Source of the DNA: DATBSK01 sp964532485
GTDB taxonomy: Bacteria; Actinomycetota; Acidimicrobiia; IMCC26256; PALSA-555
Length of the DNA: 64,000 bases
Direction: 5' to 3'
Assembly: GCA_964532485.1 (NCBI GenBank)
Contig: CAZHKE010000007.1
Location: 25,943-89,942, forward strand
Shown here piece by piece: positions 51,486 to 60,315 of the stretch. How positions within the stretch are numbered: position 1 is the stretch's first letter; each line of letters begins with the position of its first letter. The notes beneath the pieces are model-generated. The model was not told where the DNA came from and searched no databases. It was given only the letters and a program-made list of their open reading frames with translations. Both the position numbers and the translations under genes were made by a program.

Positions 51486-52619
51486 ATGATCGCGGTCACC
51501 GGAGCCTCGGGGCTCGTCGGGCAGGCGCTGCTCGGAGTCCTCGGCGACACCGCCGGGGTGACACGCCTCGTCGCGCTCGACGTGCGCGAGCCGACCCGTC
51601 GCGCTCGCGGTGTCGAGTTCCACCGCGCCGACGTCGCGCGCAGCGAGCTCAAGACGCTGCTCGACGGCTGCGACACGCTCGTGCACCTCGCGTCGGTCGT
51701 CGACCCGATCCCCGACGAGTCGCTGATGGCCCGGGTGAACGTGGACGGGACCCGTCGCGTCCTCGACGCGGCGGCGGCGGTCGGCGTGCGCAAGGTCGTG
51801 CGGGTCTCGAGCGCGGCCGTGTACGGCGCGTGGCCCAACAACCCGGTGCCGCTCACCGAGGACGCGCCGCTGCGCCCGAACCCCGGGTTCTCGCCCGGCG
51901 TCCAGGCGGCGGAGGTGGAGCGCCAGCTCGTCGAGTGGCGCAACGAGCACCCGGGCGTCGTCGTCACCACGCTGCGCACGGCACCGGTGCTCGGCCCCGG
52001 TGCCGAGCGCCTGCCGTCGCGCCTGCTGCTCGGTCGCCCGCCGTGGCGCGTGCGCGGCGCGCGCCCGCCGGTGCAGGCCGTGCACCTCGACGACCTCGTC
52101 GCGGCGCTGGCGCTCGTGGTGCTGCACGACCATCCGGGCACGTTCAACGTCGCGTCGGACGGCTGGGTCGACGGTGACCGCGCGCGCGAGCTCCTGCCCC
52201 GGCCCGCGCTGCCGCCGATGCCCGCCGAGCTCGTCGAGCGCGCGCTGCGGGTCACCTGGCACGCCGGCCTCGGTGACGTGCCGCCGGGAGTCGTCCCCTA
52301 CCTGATGCACCCCTGGGTGGTCACGAACGACCGCTTGCGGGCGCTCGGCTGGGTCCCGCGCCACACCAACGAGGAGGCGATCATCGACGGCATCGCCTCC
52401 CTCGGGCCGGCACCGTCGCGGGCTCGCACGTGGGCCATCGCCGCGCTCGCGGTCGTCGTGGCCGCGCTCGGCGCGGTGGTCGCCGCGCTCGCCGGGCGCG
52501 GGCTGCGCACCTGGGTCAGGCGGCGGGTGGCTTCGCCTTCCCGTCACCGGCGGAGCCCGAGCTCGCGAGGGCTCCCGAGAGGAGATGCTCGGCGCGCCAC
52601 GCGTCCCACTCGTCGGTGA
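51486..52619 (+). CDS. NAD-dependent epimerase/dehydratase family protein
   Basis: A 377-residue extended short-chain dehydrogenase. NAD site GASGLVGQ (6-13), VHLASVVDP, VNVDGTRRVLDAA and the catalytic-type Ser/Tyr region VSSAAVYGAW; the usual Lys of YxxxK is not in its usual place (Val in GVQAAEVER), so activity is doubtful. A membrane segment (about 320-342) and basic tail follow. Its last 104 bp overlap the convergent gene at 52516; the true C-terminus may be shorter. Confidence 0.72.
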   Translation: MIAVTGASGLVGQALLGVLGDTAGVTRLVALDVREPTRRARGVEFHRADVARSELKTLLDGCDTLVHLASVVDPIPDESLMARVNVDGTRRVLDAAAAVGVRKVVRVSSAAVYGAWPNNPVPLTEDAPLRPNPGFSPGVQAAEVERQLVEWRNEHPGVVVTTLRTAPVLGPGAERLPSRLLLGRPPWRVRGARPPVQAVHLDDLVAALALVVLHDHPGTFNVASDGWVDGDRARELLPRPALPPMPAELVERALRVTWHAGLGDVPPGVVPYLMHPWVVTNDRLRALGWVPRHTNEEAIIDGIASLGPAPSRARTWAIAALAVVVAALGAVVAALAGRGLRTWVRRRVASPSRHRRSPSSRGLPRGDARRATRPTRR

Positions 52620-53637
52620 AGTAGCGCACGCGCGTCTTCTTGTACTCCTTCACCGACCAGAGCAGCGCGTACTCGTCGACACCGGTCTCCTCACGGATCG
52701 CGCCGATCGTGTCCTCGCACTCGCGGGCGTTCATGCCGTGGACCATCGTGAAGATCGAGTAGGGCCAGTCCTCGTAGACCGGACGTCGGTAGCAATGGCT
52801 CACGCGAGCGAACCCGGCCATCTGCGGGCCGATCTCCTCGAGCCGGTGCTCGGGCACCGCCCACACGCCCATCGCGTTCGCCTTGTAGCCGGCGCTGCGG
52901 TGGTTCATCACCGCCGCGAACCGCCGCATGAGCTTGCGTTCCTTGAACGACTCGAGCGCGGCGAGCACGTCGTGCTCTGAGCACCCGAGCCGCTCCGCCT
53001 GCGACGCGAACGGTCGCTCGACGAGCGGCAGGTCTTCCTGCACGACGCTGATCGTCGAGACCTCGAGGTCGGTGAGGTCGGGTGCCGGCATCTCCGCCTT
53101 GCGCTCCGGGCGCTCGTGGGCGAGCACCTCGGTCTTCGCGTCGGCGGCGGTCTGGCCGGTCATGTCGAGCTTCACCCCGATCTTGTAGAGCTTGAGCGTC
53201 GGGAGGACCCGTGTCACCAGCGCGCCCGCGTCGCGGTGCAGCACGTCGACGTGGTCCTGGAGCACGTCGCCGGGTGGGACCGCGATCGTGTACCAGAGGT
53301 TGAAGGCGTGGTTTCGCTTGTAGTTGTGCGAGACGCCGGGGTGATCGCTGATCACGGCCGCGGCGTCGTCGATCCGGTCGGGGTCGACCTTGCACGCGAC
53401 CAACGAGGATCCGTAGCCGAGGGCGCGGGTGTCGAAGATCGCCGACAGCTGGCGCAGCACGCCGGCATCCTTCACGTGCGCCACCCGCTCCCGGACCTCG
53501 GGCTCGCTGATGCCGAGGCGAGCGGCGAGCACCGCGTACGGACGCGGGTCGAGCGGGAAGTCCCACTGGACGGCGTTGAGCAGCTCGCGGTCGACCTCGG
53601 TGAGCACGTCGGGGGCAGCCGTCGCGTCGGTGGGCAC
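52516..53637 (-). CDS. Fused siroheme decarboxylase (AhbA-AhbB/NirDL-like, Lrp/AsnC fold)
   Basis: A 373-residue protein of two Lrp/AsnC-like halves. Each half has a winged-helix start and a ferredoxin-like domain. The first has YKRNHAFNLWYTIAVP and the second VSHCYRRPVYEDWPYSIFTMVHG; these His/Arg/Tyr motifs mark siroheme decarboxylases, which turn siroheme into didecarboxysiroheme on the way to heme or heme d1. In most organisms the two halves are separate genes. GTG at 53637 (alternatively GTG at 53655). Confidence 0.8.
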   Translation of the reverse strand: MPTDATAAPDVLTEVDRELLNAVQWDFPLDPRPYAVLAARLGISEPEVRERVAHVKDAGVLRQLSAIFDTRALGYGSSLVACKVDPDRIDDAAAVISDHPGVSHNYKRNHAFNLWYTIAVPPGDVLQDHVDVLHRDAGALVTRVLPTLKLYKIGVKLDMTGQTAADAKTEVLAHERPERKAEMPAPDLTDLEVSTISVVQEDLPLVERPFASQAERLGCSEHDVLAALESFKERKLMRRFAAVMNHRSAGYKANAMGVWAVPEHRLEEIGPQMAGFARVSHCYRRPVYEDWPYSIFTMVHGMNARECEDTIGAIREETGVDEYALLWSVKEYKKTRVRYFTDEWDAWRAEHLLSGALASSGSAGDGKAKPPAA

Positions 53638-53687
53638 GACGCCATCGTCGCACACCGGGCCCGTCGGGTTCCTCCCGGGCAGCGGCC

Positions 53688-54809
53688 TCAGGGACGTTCG
53701 CCCAGCGACGTGCGCAGGTGCAGCCGACGGTCCCCTCGGATCACCGTCAGCACCACGGGATCCCCCGGTCGGCGGTGCGCGACGGCGGCGAGCAGGTCGT
53801 CCAGGTCGGCCACGCGGGCTTCGTCGAGCGACGTGATCACGTCACCGACCTGGAGCGTGGCGCCCTGCCCGGGCCCACCGTCGGAGACGGCCCGCACCGT
53901 CGCTCCACCGCCCGAGCGCGTCACCGCGTCGACCGCGTCGACACCGAGCCACGCGTGGCGGACGCGCCCGTTCGCACCGAGCTGCTCGGCGACCTCGCGC
54001 GCGAGCTCGACCGGGACCGCGTGCCCGGGGGCCACGCGGCTGAGGATCGCGACCACCCGGCCCTCCTCGTCGATCAGGACGCCCCCGCCGGCCGTGGGCG
54101 GCGCGGCCACGTCGGTGGCGACCATGCCGGGCATCGTCGCCCCGAAGCCGAGGTCGACGACCACGCCGAGCCCACTCACGACGCCCTGGCTCGCCCAGCG
54201 ATCCTCGCCGCCAGCCGCGGCGACGGCCATCACCCAGGAGCCGACCGAGAGCCCGTCGGACGAGCCGGTCTCGGCGGCCGGGACGGGAGCGTCCTGCACG
54301 TCGAGGAGGGCGAGGTCGGTCCCGGGGTCGCTGCCCACGACCGTCGCGGTCAGGACCTGGCCGTGATCGGTCGTGACGGCGACGTCCACGGCGCCGTCGA
54401 CGGCGGCGGCACTCGTGACGACGCGGTCGCCGCCGAGTGCGACGCCGGACCCGTCGACGGTCGAGACCTCGTCGGCGCCCGTCGCCCGCACCGCGACGAT
54501 GCTCGCCCCGGCCGCGGCCACGAGCTCGCCGGTGCGGTCGCGCTGGAGCTGCGCGAACAGGGGCACGAAGGTCGACGTGTCGCCGACCGTGGCCGTGTCG
54601 CTGCCGATGCTGCCCGTCGCCGCCAGGATCCCGATCGTCGCGACGGCGCCGCAGAGCGTCGCGATCGCGACGACTGCCCACTGGCGTCGTGCGGCGGACG
54701 GGCGCGGCTCGGCGGGTGGTGCGCCGAGCTCGCTGGGATGGAACCAGACGCGATCGAGCGGATCTGGCGGCAGCCCGGGCGTGCCCTCCTCACCGTGGTC
54801 CTCGGGCAT
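53688..54809 (-). CDS. Protease-dead HtrA-like membrane protein with PDZ domain
   Basis: A 373-residue HtrA homologue: acidic N-terminus, membrane helix (about 44-65), trypsin-like domain and C-terminal PDZ (about 290-370). Aligned to the active paralogue at 31239, VVTSAAAV replaces VVTNNHV, so the His is Ala135, and PPTAGGGVL replaces PGNSGGPL, so the Ser is Ala240. Only Asp165 (DPGTDLAL) remains. It should bind peptides without cutting them. ATG at 54809. Confidence 0.82.
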   Translation of the reverse strand: MPEDHGEEGTPGLPPDPLDRVWFHPSELGAPPAEPRPSAARRQWAVVAIATLCGAVATIGILAATGSIGSDTATVGDTSTFVPLFAQLQRDRTGELVAAAGASIVAVRATGADEVSTVDGSGVALGGDRVVTSAAAVDGAVDVAVTTDHGQVLTATVVGSDPGTDLALLDVQDAPVPAAETGSSDGLSVGSWVMAVAAAGGEDRWASQGVVSGLGVVVDLGFGATMPGMVATDVAAPPTAGGGVLIDEEGRVVAILSRVAPGHAVPVELAREVAEQLGANGRVRHAWLGVDAVDAVTRSGGGATVRAVSDGGPGQGATLQVGDVITSLDEARVADLDDLLAAVAHRRPGDPVVLTVIRGDRRLHLRTSLGERP

Positions 54810-54913
54810 GGCGAAGAGTGTACGAACGGGCTTGCTGCGTCCGGCCGCGCCCCCTGAGGAAGCGCCGGGCCGGGCCGGGTGTGTCCCGAGCCGCCGCCGG
54901 TACGATTGCGTCC

Positions 54914-55414
54914 GTGACCCGGGGCCCGTCGACCGACCGATCGCGCCGCGACGTCGCCGGCGACTGGATCGCGCTCGGCGACGAGCCGTTGCCGGTCGCG
55001 GAGGCGACCAGCTGGGCGACGACGCCCGCGAGCGGGGCTGTCGTCACGTTCCTCGGGGTCGTGCGCGACCACGCCGAGGGCCGCACCGGCGTCACCGGCC
55101 TCACGTACGAGGCCTACGACGAAGTGGCCCGGGCCCGGCTCGGCGAGCTCGCCGACGAGGTCCGCCGCCGCTGGCCCGCGGTCGAGCGCCTGGCGCTGCT
55201 CCACCGCACGGGATCGCTCGAGCTGTCGGAGGCCTCGGTCGCCGTCGTCGTGTCGACGCCGCACCGCGCCGAAGCCTTCGAGGCCGCCCGGTTCGCGATC
55301 GACACGCTCAAGGAGACGGTCCCGATCTGGAAGCGAGAGCACTGGACGGGCGGGGACGACTGGGGCACGTGCGCACACGACGCACGCCCGGTCCCGGCCT
55401 CGCCGGGGCGGTAG
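54914..55414 (+). CDS. moaE: Molybdopterin synthase catalytic subunit MoaE
   Basis: A 166-residue MoaE. GAVVTFLGVVRDHAEGR, YEAYDEVAR and the active-site lysines in LKETVPIWKREHW are conserved. It inserts the dithiolene sulfurs of molybdopterin with MoaD; no moaD is nearby. GTG at 54914. It ends five bases before mreB, so the two are probably co-transcribed. Confidence 0.92.
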   Translation: MTRGPSTDRSRRDVAGDWIALGDEPLPVAEATSWATTPASGAVVTFLGVVRDHAEGRTGVTGLTYEAYDEVARARLGELADEVRRRWPAVERLALLHRTGSLELSEASVAVVVSTPHRAEAFEAARFAIDTLKETVPIWKREHWTGGDDWGTCAHDARPVPASPGR

Positions 55415-55418
55415 CCGC

Positions 55419-56444
55419 GTGTCGCGCGACCTCGCGATCGACCTCGGCACGGCCAACACGCTCGTCTACGCGCGCGGCCAGGGGATCATCCTCAACGAGC
55501 CGACGGTCATCGCGCTCAACAGCCGCACCCAGGAGGTGCTGGCGATGGGGCACGAGGCCTGGCACATGATCGGGCGAACGCCCGGCCACATCGTCGCGGT
55601 CCGCCCGCTGCGCGGTGGCGCGATCACCGACTTCGAGATCACGCAGCGCCTGATCCGCCTCATCTTCGCCCGGGCCGGGATCACGCGCCTCCAGCGCGCC
55701 CGCGTGCTCGTGTGCGTGCCGTCGGCGATCACGCACGTGGAGCAGCGCGCCGTGCTCGAGGCGACTCGACGCGCGGGTGCGGCGCAGACGTACCTCATCG
55801 AGCAGCCGATGGCCGCCGCGATCGGCGCGTCGCTCCCGATCCACGAGCCGCTCGGCAACATGGTCATCGACATCGGCGGCGGCACGAGCGAGATGGCGGT
55901 CATCTCCCTCGGTGGGATCGTCTCGCTCCAGGCGGTCCGCGTCGGCGGCTTCGACATCGACAGCGCGATCCAGGCCTACCTGCGTCGCGACCACGGCATC
56001 GCGGTCGGTGAGCGAACCGCGGAGGAGATCAAGTTCGCCATCGGCTCCGCCTTCTCGACGGGCGACGAGTACAAGGCCGAGGTCCGCGGGCGCGACCTGA
56101 TGAGCGGGTTGCCGCGCACGGTCGTGCTCGAGCCCGAGGAGGTGCGCGAGGGGATCGACGAGCCGATGCAGGCGATCCTCGACGCCACCAAGCTGGCCCT
56201 CGCGGAGACGCCACCCGAGCTCGCGCAGGACCTCCTCGAGATGGGGATCCACCTCGTGGGTGGGTCCGCGCTGCTGCGGGGCATGGACCGTCGGATCGAG
56301 TACGAGACCGGTGTCCCGGTGCGTCTCTCCGAGCTGCCGCTCGAGACGGTCGTGCTCGGCGCGGGTCGCTGTCTCGAGTCGTTCGACCGCCTGCGCGAGA
56401 TGTTCATGGACCGTCCCCGCGGCTCGACCCAGCGCTTCCAGTAG
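55419..56444 (+). CDS. mreB: Rod-shape-determining protein MreB/Mbl
   Basis: A 341-residue actin-like ATPase. Phosphate-1 DLAIDLGTANTLVYARG, phosphate-2 MVIDIGGGTSEMAVISL and the adenosine motif GIHLVGGSALLRGMD are intact. It forms membrane filaments that guide wall synthesis. mreC, mreD, pbp2 and rodA do not follow, so it is a stand-alone copy. GTG at 55419. Confidence 0.92.
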   Translation: MSRDLAIDLGTANTLVYARGQGIILNEPTVIALNSRTQEVLAMGHEAWHMIGRTPGHIVAVRPLRGGAITDFEITQRLIRLIFARAGITRLQRARVLVCVPSAITHVEQRAVLEATRRAGAAQTYLIEQPMAAAIGASLPIHEPLGNMVIDIGGGTSEMAVISLGGIVSLQAVRVGGFDIDSAIQAYLRRDHGIAVGERTAEEIKFAIGSAFSTGDEYKAEVRGRDLMSGLPRTVVLEPEEVREGIDEPMQAILDATKLALAETPPELAQDLLEMGIHLVGGSALLRGMDRRIEYETGVPVRLSELPLETVVLGAGRCLESFDRLREMFMDRPRGSTQRFQ

Positions 56445-56451
56445 CCACGCG

Positions 56452-57141
56452 TCACGAGGACGTCGTGAGATCCTCGGCGGCCTGACGGACCTGCCAGTCG
56501 CGGTCGGTGAGCGCGCGGGCGAGCGCCTCGTCGACCTCGGGACCGTCGAAGGGCGCGAGGGCCAGGACCGCGCGCCGTCGCACCGTCACCTTGTCGCGGC
56601 ACGCGGCGAGCACCGCCGGGAGCCCCGCGGGGTCGCCGAGCGCGCCGAGCGCGGCGACGGCGGCCTCTCGTGCGAGCGGGTCGTCGTGGCCGGTCGCCGT
56701 CGCCGCGAGCGCCGTGACCGCGCCGGCGGCGAGCGCCGCAGGACCGAGCTCGCCGATCGCGTACGCCGCCGCCTCGACCACGGTCGTGTCCTCGTCGCCG
56801 AGCCGTCCGACGAGCCGCCCGACGAGTGGCGGGGAGAGTGGCGAGGCGACCGGCTCATCGCGCGCACGGCGGCGGGCGAGCGCGGGCGCGAGCTCGGCAG
56901 CACGACGGCGCACGTCGGGGGCCGGGTCGTCGATCGCGACCGTCCAGGCCGACTCGGCAGCCGAGCTGCTGCCGGCGCGCACGAGGGCACCGATCGCGGC
57001 GCTGCGCACGCGCGGTGAGTCGTCGCCCAGGGCCGAGGTGGCGGGCTGGTCGACCGTGGCGGCGGTGTCGGCAGAAAGGCCGAGCGCCGCGATGGCCGCG
57101 GCCCGCGTCACATCGGGTGGCTCGGCTCGACCCGACTCCAC
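56452..57141 (-). CDS. HEAT-repeat protein
   Basis: A 229-residue Ala-rich helical protein of about six HEAT-like repeats (for example RVRSAAIGALVRAG, DVRRRAAELAPALA, VVEAAAYAIGELG, LAREAAVAALGALGD, TVRRRAVLALAPFD). Such arrays serve protein-protein contacts. GTG at 57141 follows directly on the stop of the upstream membrane protein (TGA/GTG), so the two are in one operon. Confidence 0.78.
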   Translation of the reverse strand: MESGRAEPPDVTRAAAIAALGLSADTAATVDQPATSALGDDSPRVRSAAIGALVRAGSSSAAESAWTVAIDDPAPDVRRRAAELAPALARRRARDEPVASPLSPPLVGRLVGRLGDEDTTVVEAAAYAIGELGPAALAAGAVTALAATATGHDDPLAREAAVAALGALGDPAGLPAVLAACRDKVTVRRRAVLALAPFDGPEVDEALARALTDRDWQVRQAAEDLTTSS

Positions 57142-57546
57142 TCAGACGCTGCTGTCGACCAGCGTGAACAGCATGGCCAGCGCGACCGCGACGATGACTC
57201 CGGTCCCGATGCCGACCACCGCGATGAGGATGATCCAGCGCGTGAGGGCGCTCGCCTTCTTGAACGCGGTCCAGGCACGCGAGGGCCGCATCGTGTCGAG
57301 GGCGGCCTCCCAAGGGTGCTCCTCGGAGGACCCCGGCGGCGCGGCGCGCCGGCCCGCGGGCGCCGAGGCGACCGCAGGAGCGGTGCGCGCCCGGGTCGCG
57401 CGCGCCCCCGGAGGCCGGGGCTCGCGCGGCGCCCCGTCCGGTGGACGACGGGTCGGTGCTCGGGTGGGTGCGCCGCCCTCGGACGAGCCAGGGCCGCGCC
57501 ACCCGCTGCCACCGGGCGGCGTGGCAGGCTGACCTTCTCGCGGCAT
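57142..57546 (-). CDS. Single-pass membrane protein with disordered N-terminus
   Basis: A 134-residue protein: a Gly/Pro/Arg-rich disordered region (1-78), SEEHPWEAALDTMRPSRAW as a likely helix, and one C-terminal membrane helix (WIILIAVVGIGTGVIVAVALAMLF). No family recognised. ATG at 57546. Operon with the HEAT protein. Confidence 0.65.
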   Translation of the reverse strand: MPREGQPATPPGGSGWRGPGSSEGGAPTRAPTRRPPDGAPREPRPPGARATRARTAPAVASAPAGRRAAPPGSSEEHPWEAALDTMRPSRAWTAFKKASALTRWIILIAVVGIGTGVIVAVALAMLFTLVDSSV

Positions 57547-57617
57547 CGCCCCACGGTAGAAGAAACCCGGCCGCGTCGCTCCCTCCGCCCCCCGAGAATC
57601 GGCGCCCCACGGATCAC

Positions 57618-58817
57618 ATGGACAGCCAGCCCGCCGTCACGCCGGCTCCTGGCCGCCCGGTTGCGGGCGCAGGGCCTCGATCTCCCGGCGACGGGGGCGC
57701 GGGCGCCCGCCGCTCAGGTGGCGGCGGGCGGCGGCGGGCGGTCGTCGCCACGCTGGCGATGGTCGCCCTGGCCGCGATCGTCACCGCGATGGCGGTCGTC
57801 AAGGTGCCCTACGTGATCATCTCGCCCGGAGACGCGACCGCGCTCGACGACAGCGTCGTGTCGGTCTCCGGTACGAAGACGTACGAGCACCGCGGGGAGC
57901 TGCTCTACCTCACCGTCCGGGTCAACAACGACGACCCGAACGTCTGGCGGTGGCTGTTCGCGCAGCTCGACGGCGACCTCAGCGTCGAGAAGCGCGAGGA
58001 CGTCATCGGCTGTGCGTCGTACGAGGACAGCGGGCGCCTCAACGACGAGCTGATGCTCCAGTCGCAGGACGTCGCCAAGGAGGTGGCGCTCACCCGGCTC
58101 GGGTACCAGGTCGACCTGCTCGGCACCCGGGCCCTGATCCGTGACGTCGAGTGCGGAGGGCCGTCGGAGGGGCAGCTGCGCCCCGGCGACCGCGTCACGG
58201 CGGTCGACGGCACTGCGGTCGACACCGCCGAGGAGATCGCGCCGCTGATCCAAGCGCATCGGCCCGGCGAGACGGCCCAGATCTCGATCGAGCGCGACGG
58301 TGCGGCGATGGACGTCGCGGTCCGCCTCGGCGACCGAACCCAGGCGGTCGCCGACGGATCGGGCACGCGCCGCGAGACCGTCGCCTACGCCGGCGTCGTG
58401 TCGCAGACGCTCTACGACTGGTCGTTCCCCGTCGACGTGGAGATCGACACCGAGCGTGTCAGCGGCCCGTCGGCCGGGCTCGCGTTCGCGCTCGCGATCG
58501 TCGACGAGCTCTCGCCGGGCGACCTGACGGGCGGCGCGAAGGTCGCGATCACGGGCTCGATCGAGGCCGACGGGTCGGTGAGCCCCGTCGGCGGAGTCAC
58601 CCAGAAGGCGGTGACGGCTCGCGACGCCGGCGCGACCGTCATGCTGGTGCCCGTCGGTGAGGGCAAGGAGGCGCGCGAGCACGCCGACGGCATGAAGGTG
58701 GTGGTCGTCCGCACGCTCGACGACGCTTTGCGCGCGCTGGAGGAGGCGGGCGGCGCGCCGGTCGCTCCCGCGGCGGGACCGTCGACGACCGCGGGGACGA
58801 CGCCGGACGGCCAATAG
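57618..58817 (+). CDS. YlbL-type PDZ-Lon membrane protease
   Basis: A 399-residue protein: basic start, membrane helix (about 41-62), outer part, PDZ domain (about 180-245, GQLRPGDRVTAVDGTAV), and Lon-type Ser/Lys protease domain with catalytic Ser285 (SGPSAGLAF) and Lys330 (GVTQKAVTARDAGA). Bacillus YlbL and mycobacterial homologues have the same layout and work at the cell surface. ATG at 57618. Confidence 0.88.
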   Translation: MDSQPAVTPAPGRPVAGAGPRSPGDGGAGARRSGGGGRRRAVVATLAMVALAAIVTAMAVVKVPYVIISPGDATALDDSVVSVSGTKTYEHRGELLYLTVRVNNDDPNVWRWLFAQLDGDLSVEKREDVIGCASYEDSGRLNDELMLQSQDVAKEVALTRLGYQVDLLGTRALIRDVECGGPSEGQLRPGDRVTAVDGTAVDTAEEIAPLIQAHRPGETAQISIERDGAAMDVAVRLGDRTQAVADGSGTRRETVAYAGVVSQTLYDWSFPVDVEIDTERVSGPSAGLAFALAIVDELSPGDLTGGAKVAITGSIEADGSVSPVGGVTQKAVTARDAGATVMLVPVGEGKEAREHADGMKVVVVRTLDDALRALEEAGGAPVAPAAGPSTTAGTTPDGQ

Positions 58818-58829
58818 CATCGGCGGGAC

Positions 58830-60062
58830 ATGGCGGACGCCGACCATCCGGAGCCCACGGAGCGCTCCGACGAAGAGGAGCGCAACGCGCGCGCGAGGGC
58901 GCTGCTCGACGAGGCGCAGCAGGCGGCTCTCGAGCACGGACGTGCAGTCGTCGCCGAGGCGCGCGGCGTGCGTCGGCGCATGCTCGAGGATGCCGACGAG
59001 CGACGCCAGCGCCTGGTCGCAGAGCTCGAGCGCCTGCGGGGCGTGATCGACGAGACGCTCCAGGCCCTGCAGATCCCCGCGTCGGACGTCCCGACTCCCG
59101 AGGCGTCTCCCGAGCCGTCCTCCGGCGCCGTCCCGGGCGAGGCGTCACCGGCCCCGCAACGGGTCGCCGAGGTGTTCGACCAGCTCCGGGCGGCACCGCC
59201 CGTCAAGAAGCAACCGAAGCCAAGGTCGGCCGACACCGCGTCGCCGGCACAGTCGCGGGCGACGCCGACGCTCGCCGACTCCGACTCCGACTCCGACTCC
59301 GACGCCGCTGCGCCCGCGGCGTCCGCCACGGGCGAGCCCCCGGCGGACCAGAGCGAGCCGGCGCCGGCTGCGGACGAGGCACCGCCGATCGACCCGGTGC
59401 TGCGCCGGCGCGACACGCTCCTCGAGCCCCTGCTCCCCGACGTCGTCCGGGCCTCGAAGCGCCTCCTGCACGACGAGCAGAACTCGCTCCTCGACGCGGT
59501 CCGTCGCACACGCGGCAAGCACGAAGCCGAGCGCCTCCTCTCGGAGCCCGTGCGCCAGCGCGAGACCTGGACGGCCCTGCTCGCGCCGTCGTTCAACGCC
59601 GCCTACCTCGGCGGTCGCGCCGCGGCGGGCAAGACCGGCCGCGTGTCGAGCGCGCCCGAGCGCGTCGTGATCGAGCTCGCCGCAGTGCTCGTCAACCCGC
59701 TGCGCGAGCGCATCACGGTGACGATCGACGCGGTGGTCGCCGAGGGACCCTACGAGTCGCCGAGCGAGCTCCAGCGCGCGCTCGGCACCGCGATCGGTGC
59801 CCGCTTCCGAGAGTGGCGCGCCGTCGACCTCGAGGAGCGGATCGTCGACGTGCTGGCCGCCGCGTACGCCCGTGGCGCATACGAGGCGTCCGGCCCCGCG
59901 GCGATGCTGCGATGGCTTGCGGACGACCCCGGACGTTGCCCCGATTGCGACGACAACGCGCTCGAGCCCACGCTCAAGGGCAAGCCGTTCCCGACCGGGC
60001 AGACGCACCCACCCGCCCATCCGGGCTGTCGTTGCATCGTGCTCCCGGCCGAAGCGTCCTGA
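58830..60062 (+). CDS. Uncharacterised coiled-coil protein with CxxC...HPGCRC motif
   Basis: A 410-residue protein. Residues 15-75 are a DivIVA-like coiled coil (ALLDEAQQAALEHGRAVVAEA). Residues 80-190 are Pro/Ala/Ser-rich and disordered, with a DSDSDSDSD run. Residues 200-370 are helical, and the end holds Cys370, Cys373, His397, Cys400 and Cys402 in CPDC and HPGCRC. That ending recalls the C-terminus of phage Mu-F/SPP1 gp7 head-morphogenesis proteins, and is likely a zinc site. No phage genes are nearby. Possibly a cell-envelope or division-related protein; function unknown. Confidence 0.6.
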   Translation: MADADHPEPTERSDEEERNARARALLDEAQQAALEHGRAVVAEARGVRRRMLEDADERRQRLVAELERLRGVIDETLQALQIPASDVPTPEASPEPSSGAVPGEASPAPQRVAEVFDQLRAAPPVKKQPKPRSADTASPAQSRATPTLADSDSDSDSDAAAPAASATGEPPADQSEPAPAADEAPPIDPVLRRRDTLLEPLLPDVVRASKRLLHDEQNSLLDAVRRTRGKHEAERLLSEPVRQRETWTALLAPSFNAAYLGGRAAAGKTGRVSSAPERVVIELAAVLVNPLRERITVTIDAVVAEGPYESPSELQRALGTAIGARFREWRAVDLEERIVDVLAAAYARGAYEASGPAAMLRWLADDPGRCPDCDDNALEPTLKGKPFPTGQTHPPAHPGCRCIVLPAEAS

Positions 60063-60219
60063 GCNNNNNNNNNNNNNNNNNNNNNNNNNNNNNNNNNNNN
60101 NNNNNNNNNNNNNNNNNNNNNNNNNNNNNNNNNNNNNNNNNNNNNNNNNNNNNNNNNNNNNNNNCACCCGCCCATCCGGGCTGTCGTTGCATCGTGCTCC
60201 CGGCCGAAGCGTCCTGAGC
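60007..60219. repeat. Copied segment on both sides of an assembly gap
   Basis: The sequence at 60010-60064 (end of the 58830 gene) is repeated exactly at 60165-60219. The second copy has no full gene. This is probably an unresolved contig overlap. Confidence 0.85.
60065..60164. other. Assembly gap (100 N)
   Basis: A 100-N placeholder with identical flanks, so the contigs probably overlap and nothing is missing. Confidence 0.98.
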
Positions 60220-60315
60220 CCGACCGATATGGATCGAGCAGCCGAGCGTCCCGGAGGGCGGCCCCAGGTACCCTGCGGCCGAGCGAGCGCGACCGATAAG
60301 TAGGCTCGCCCTTCG

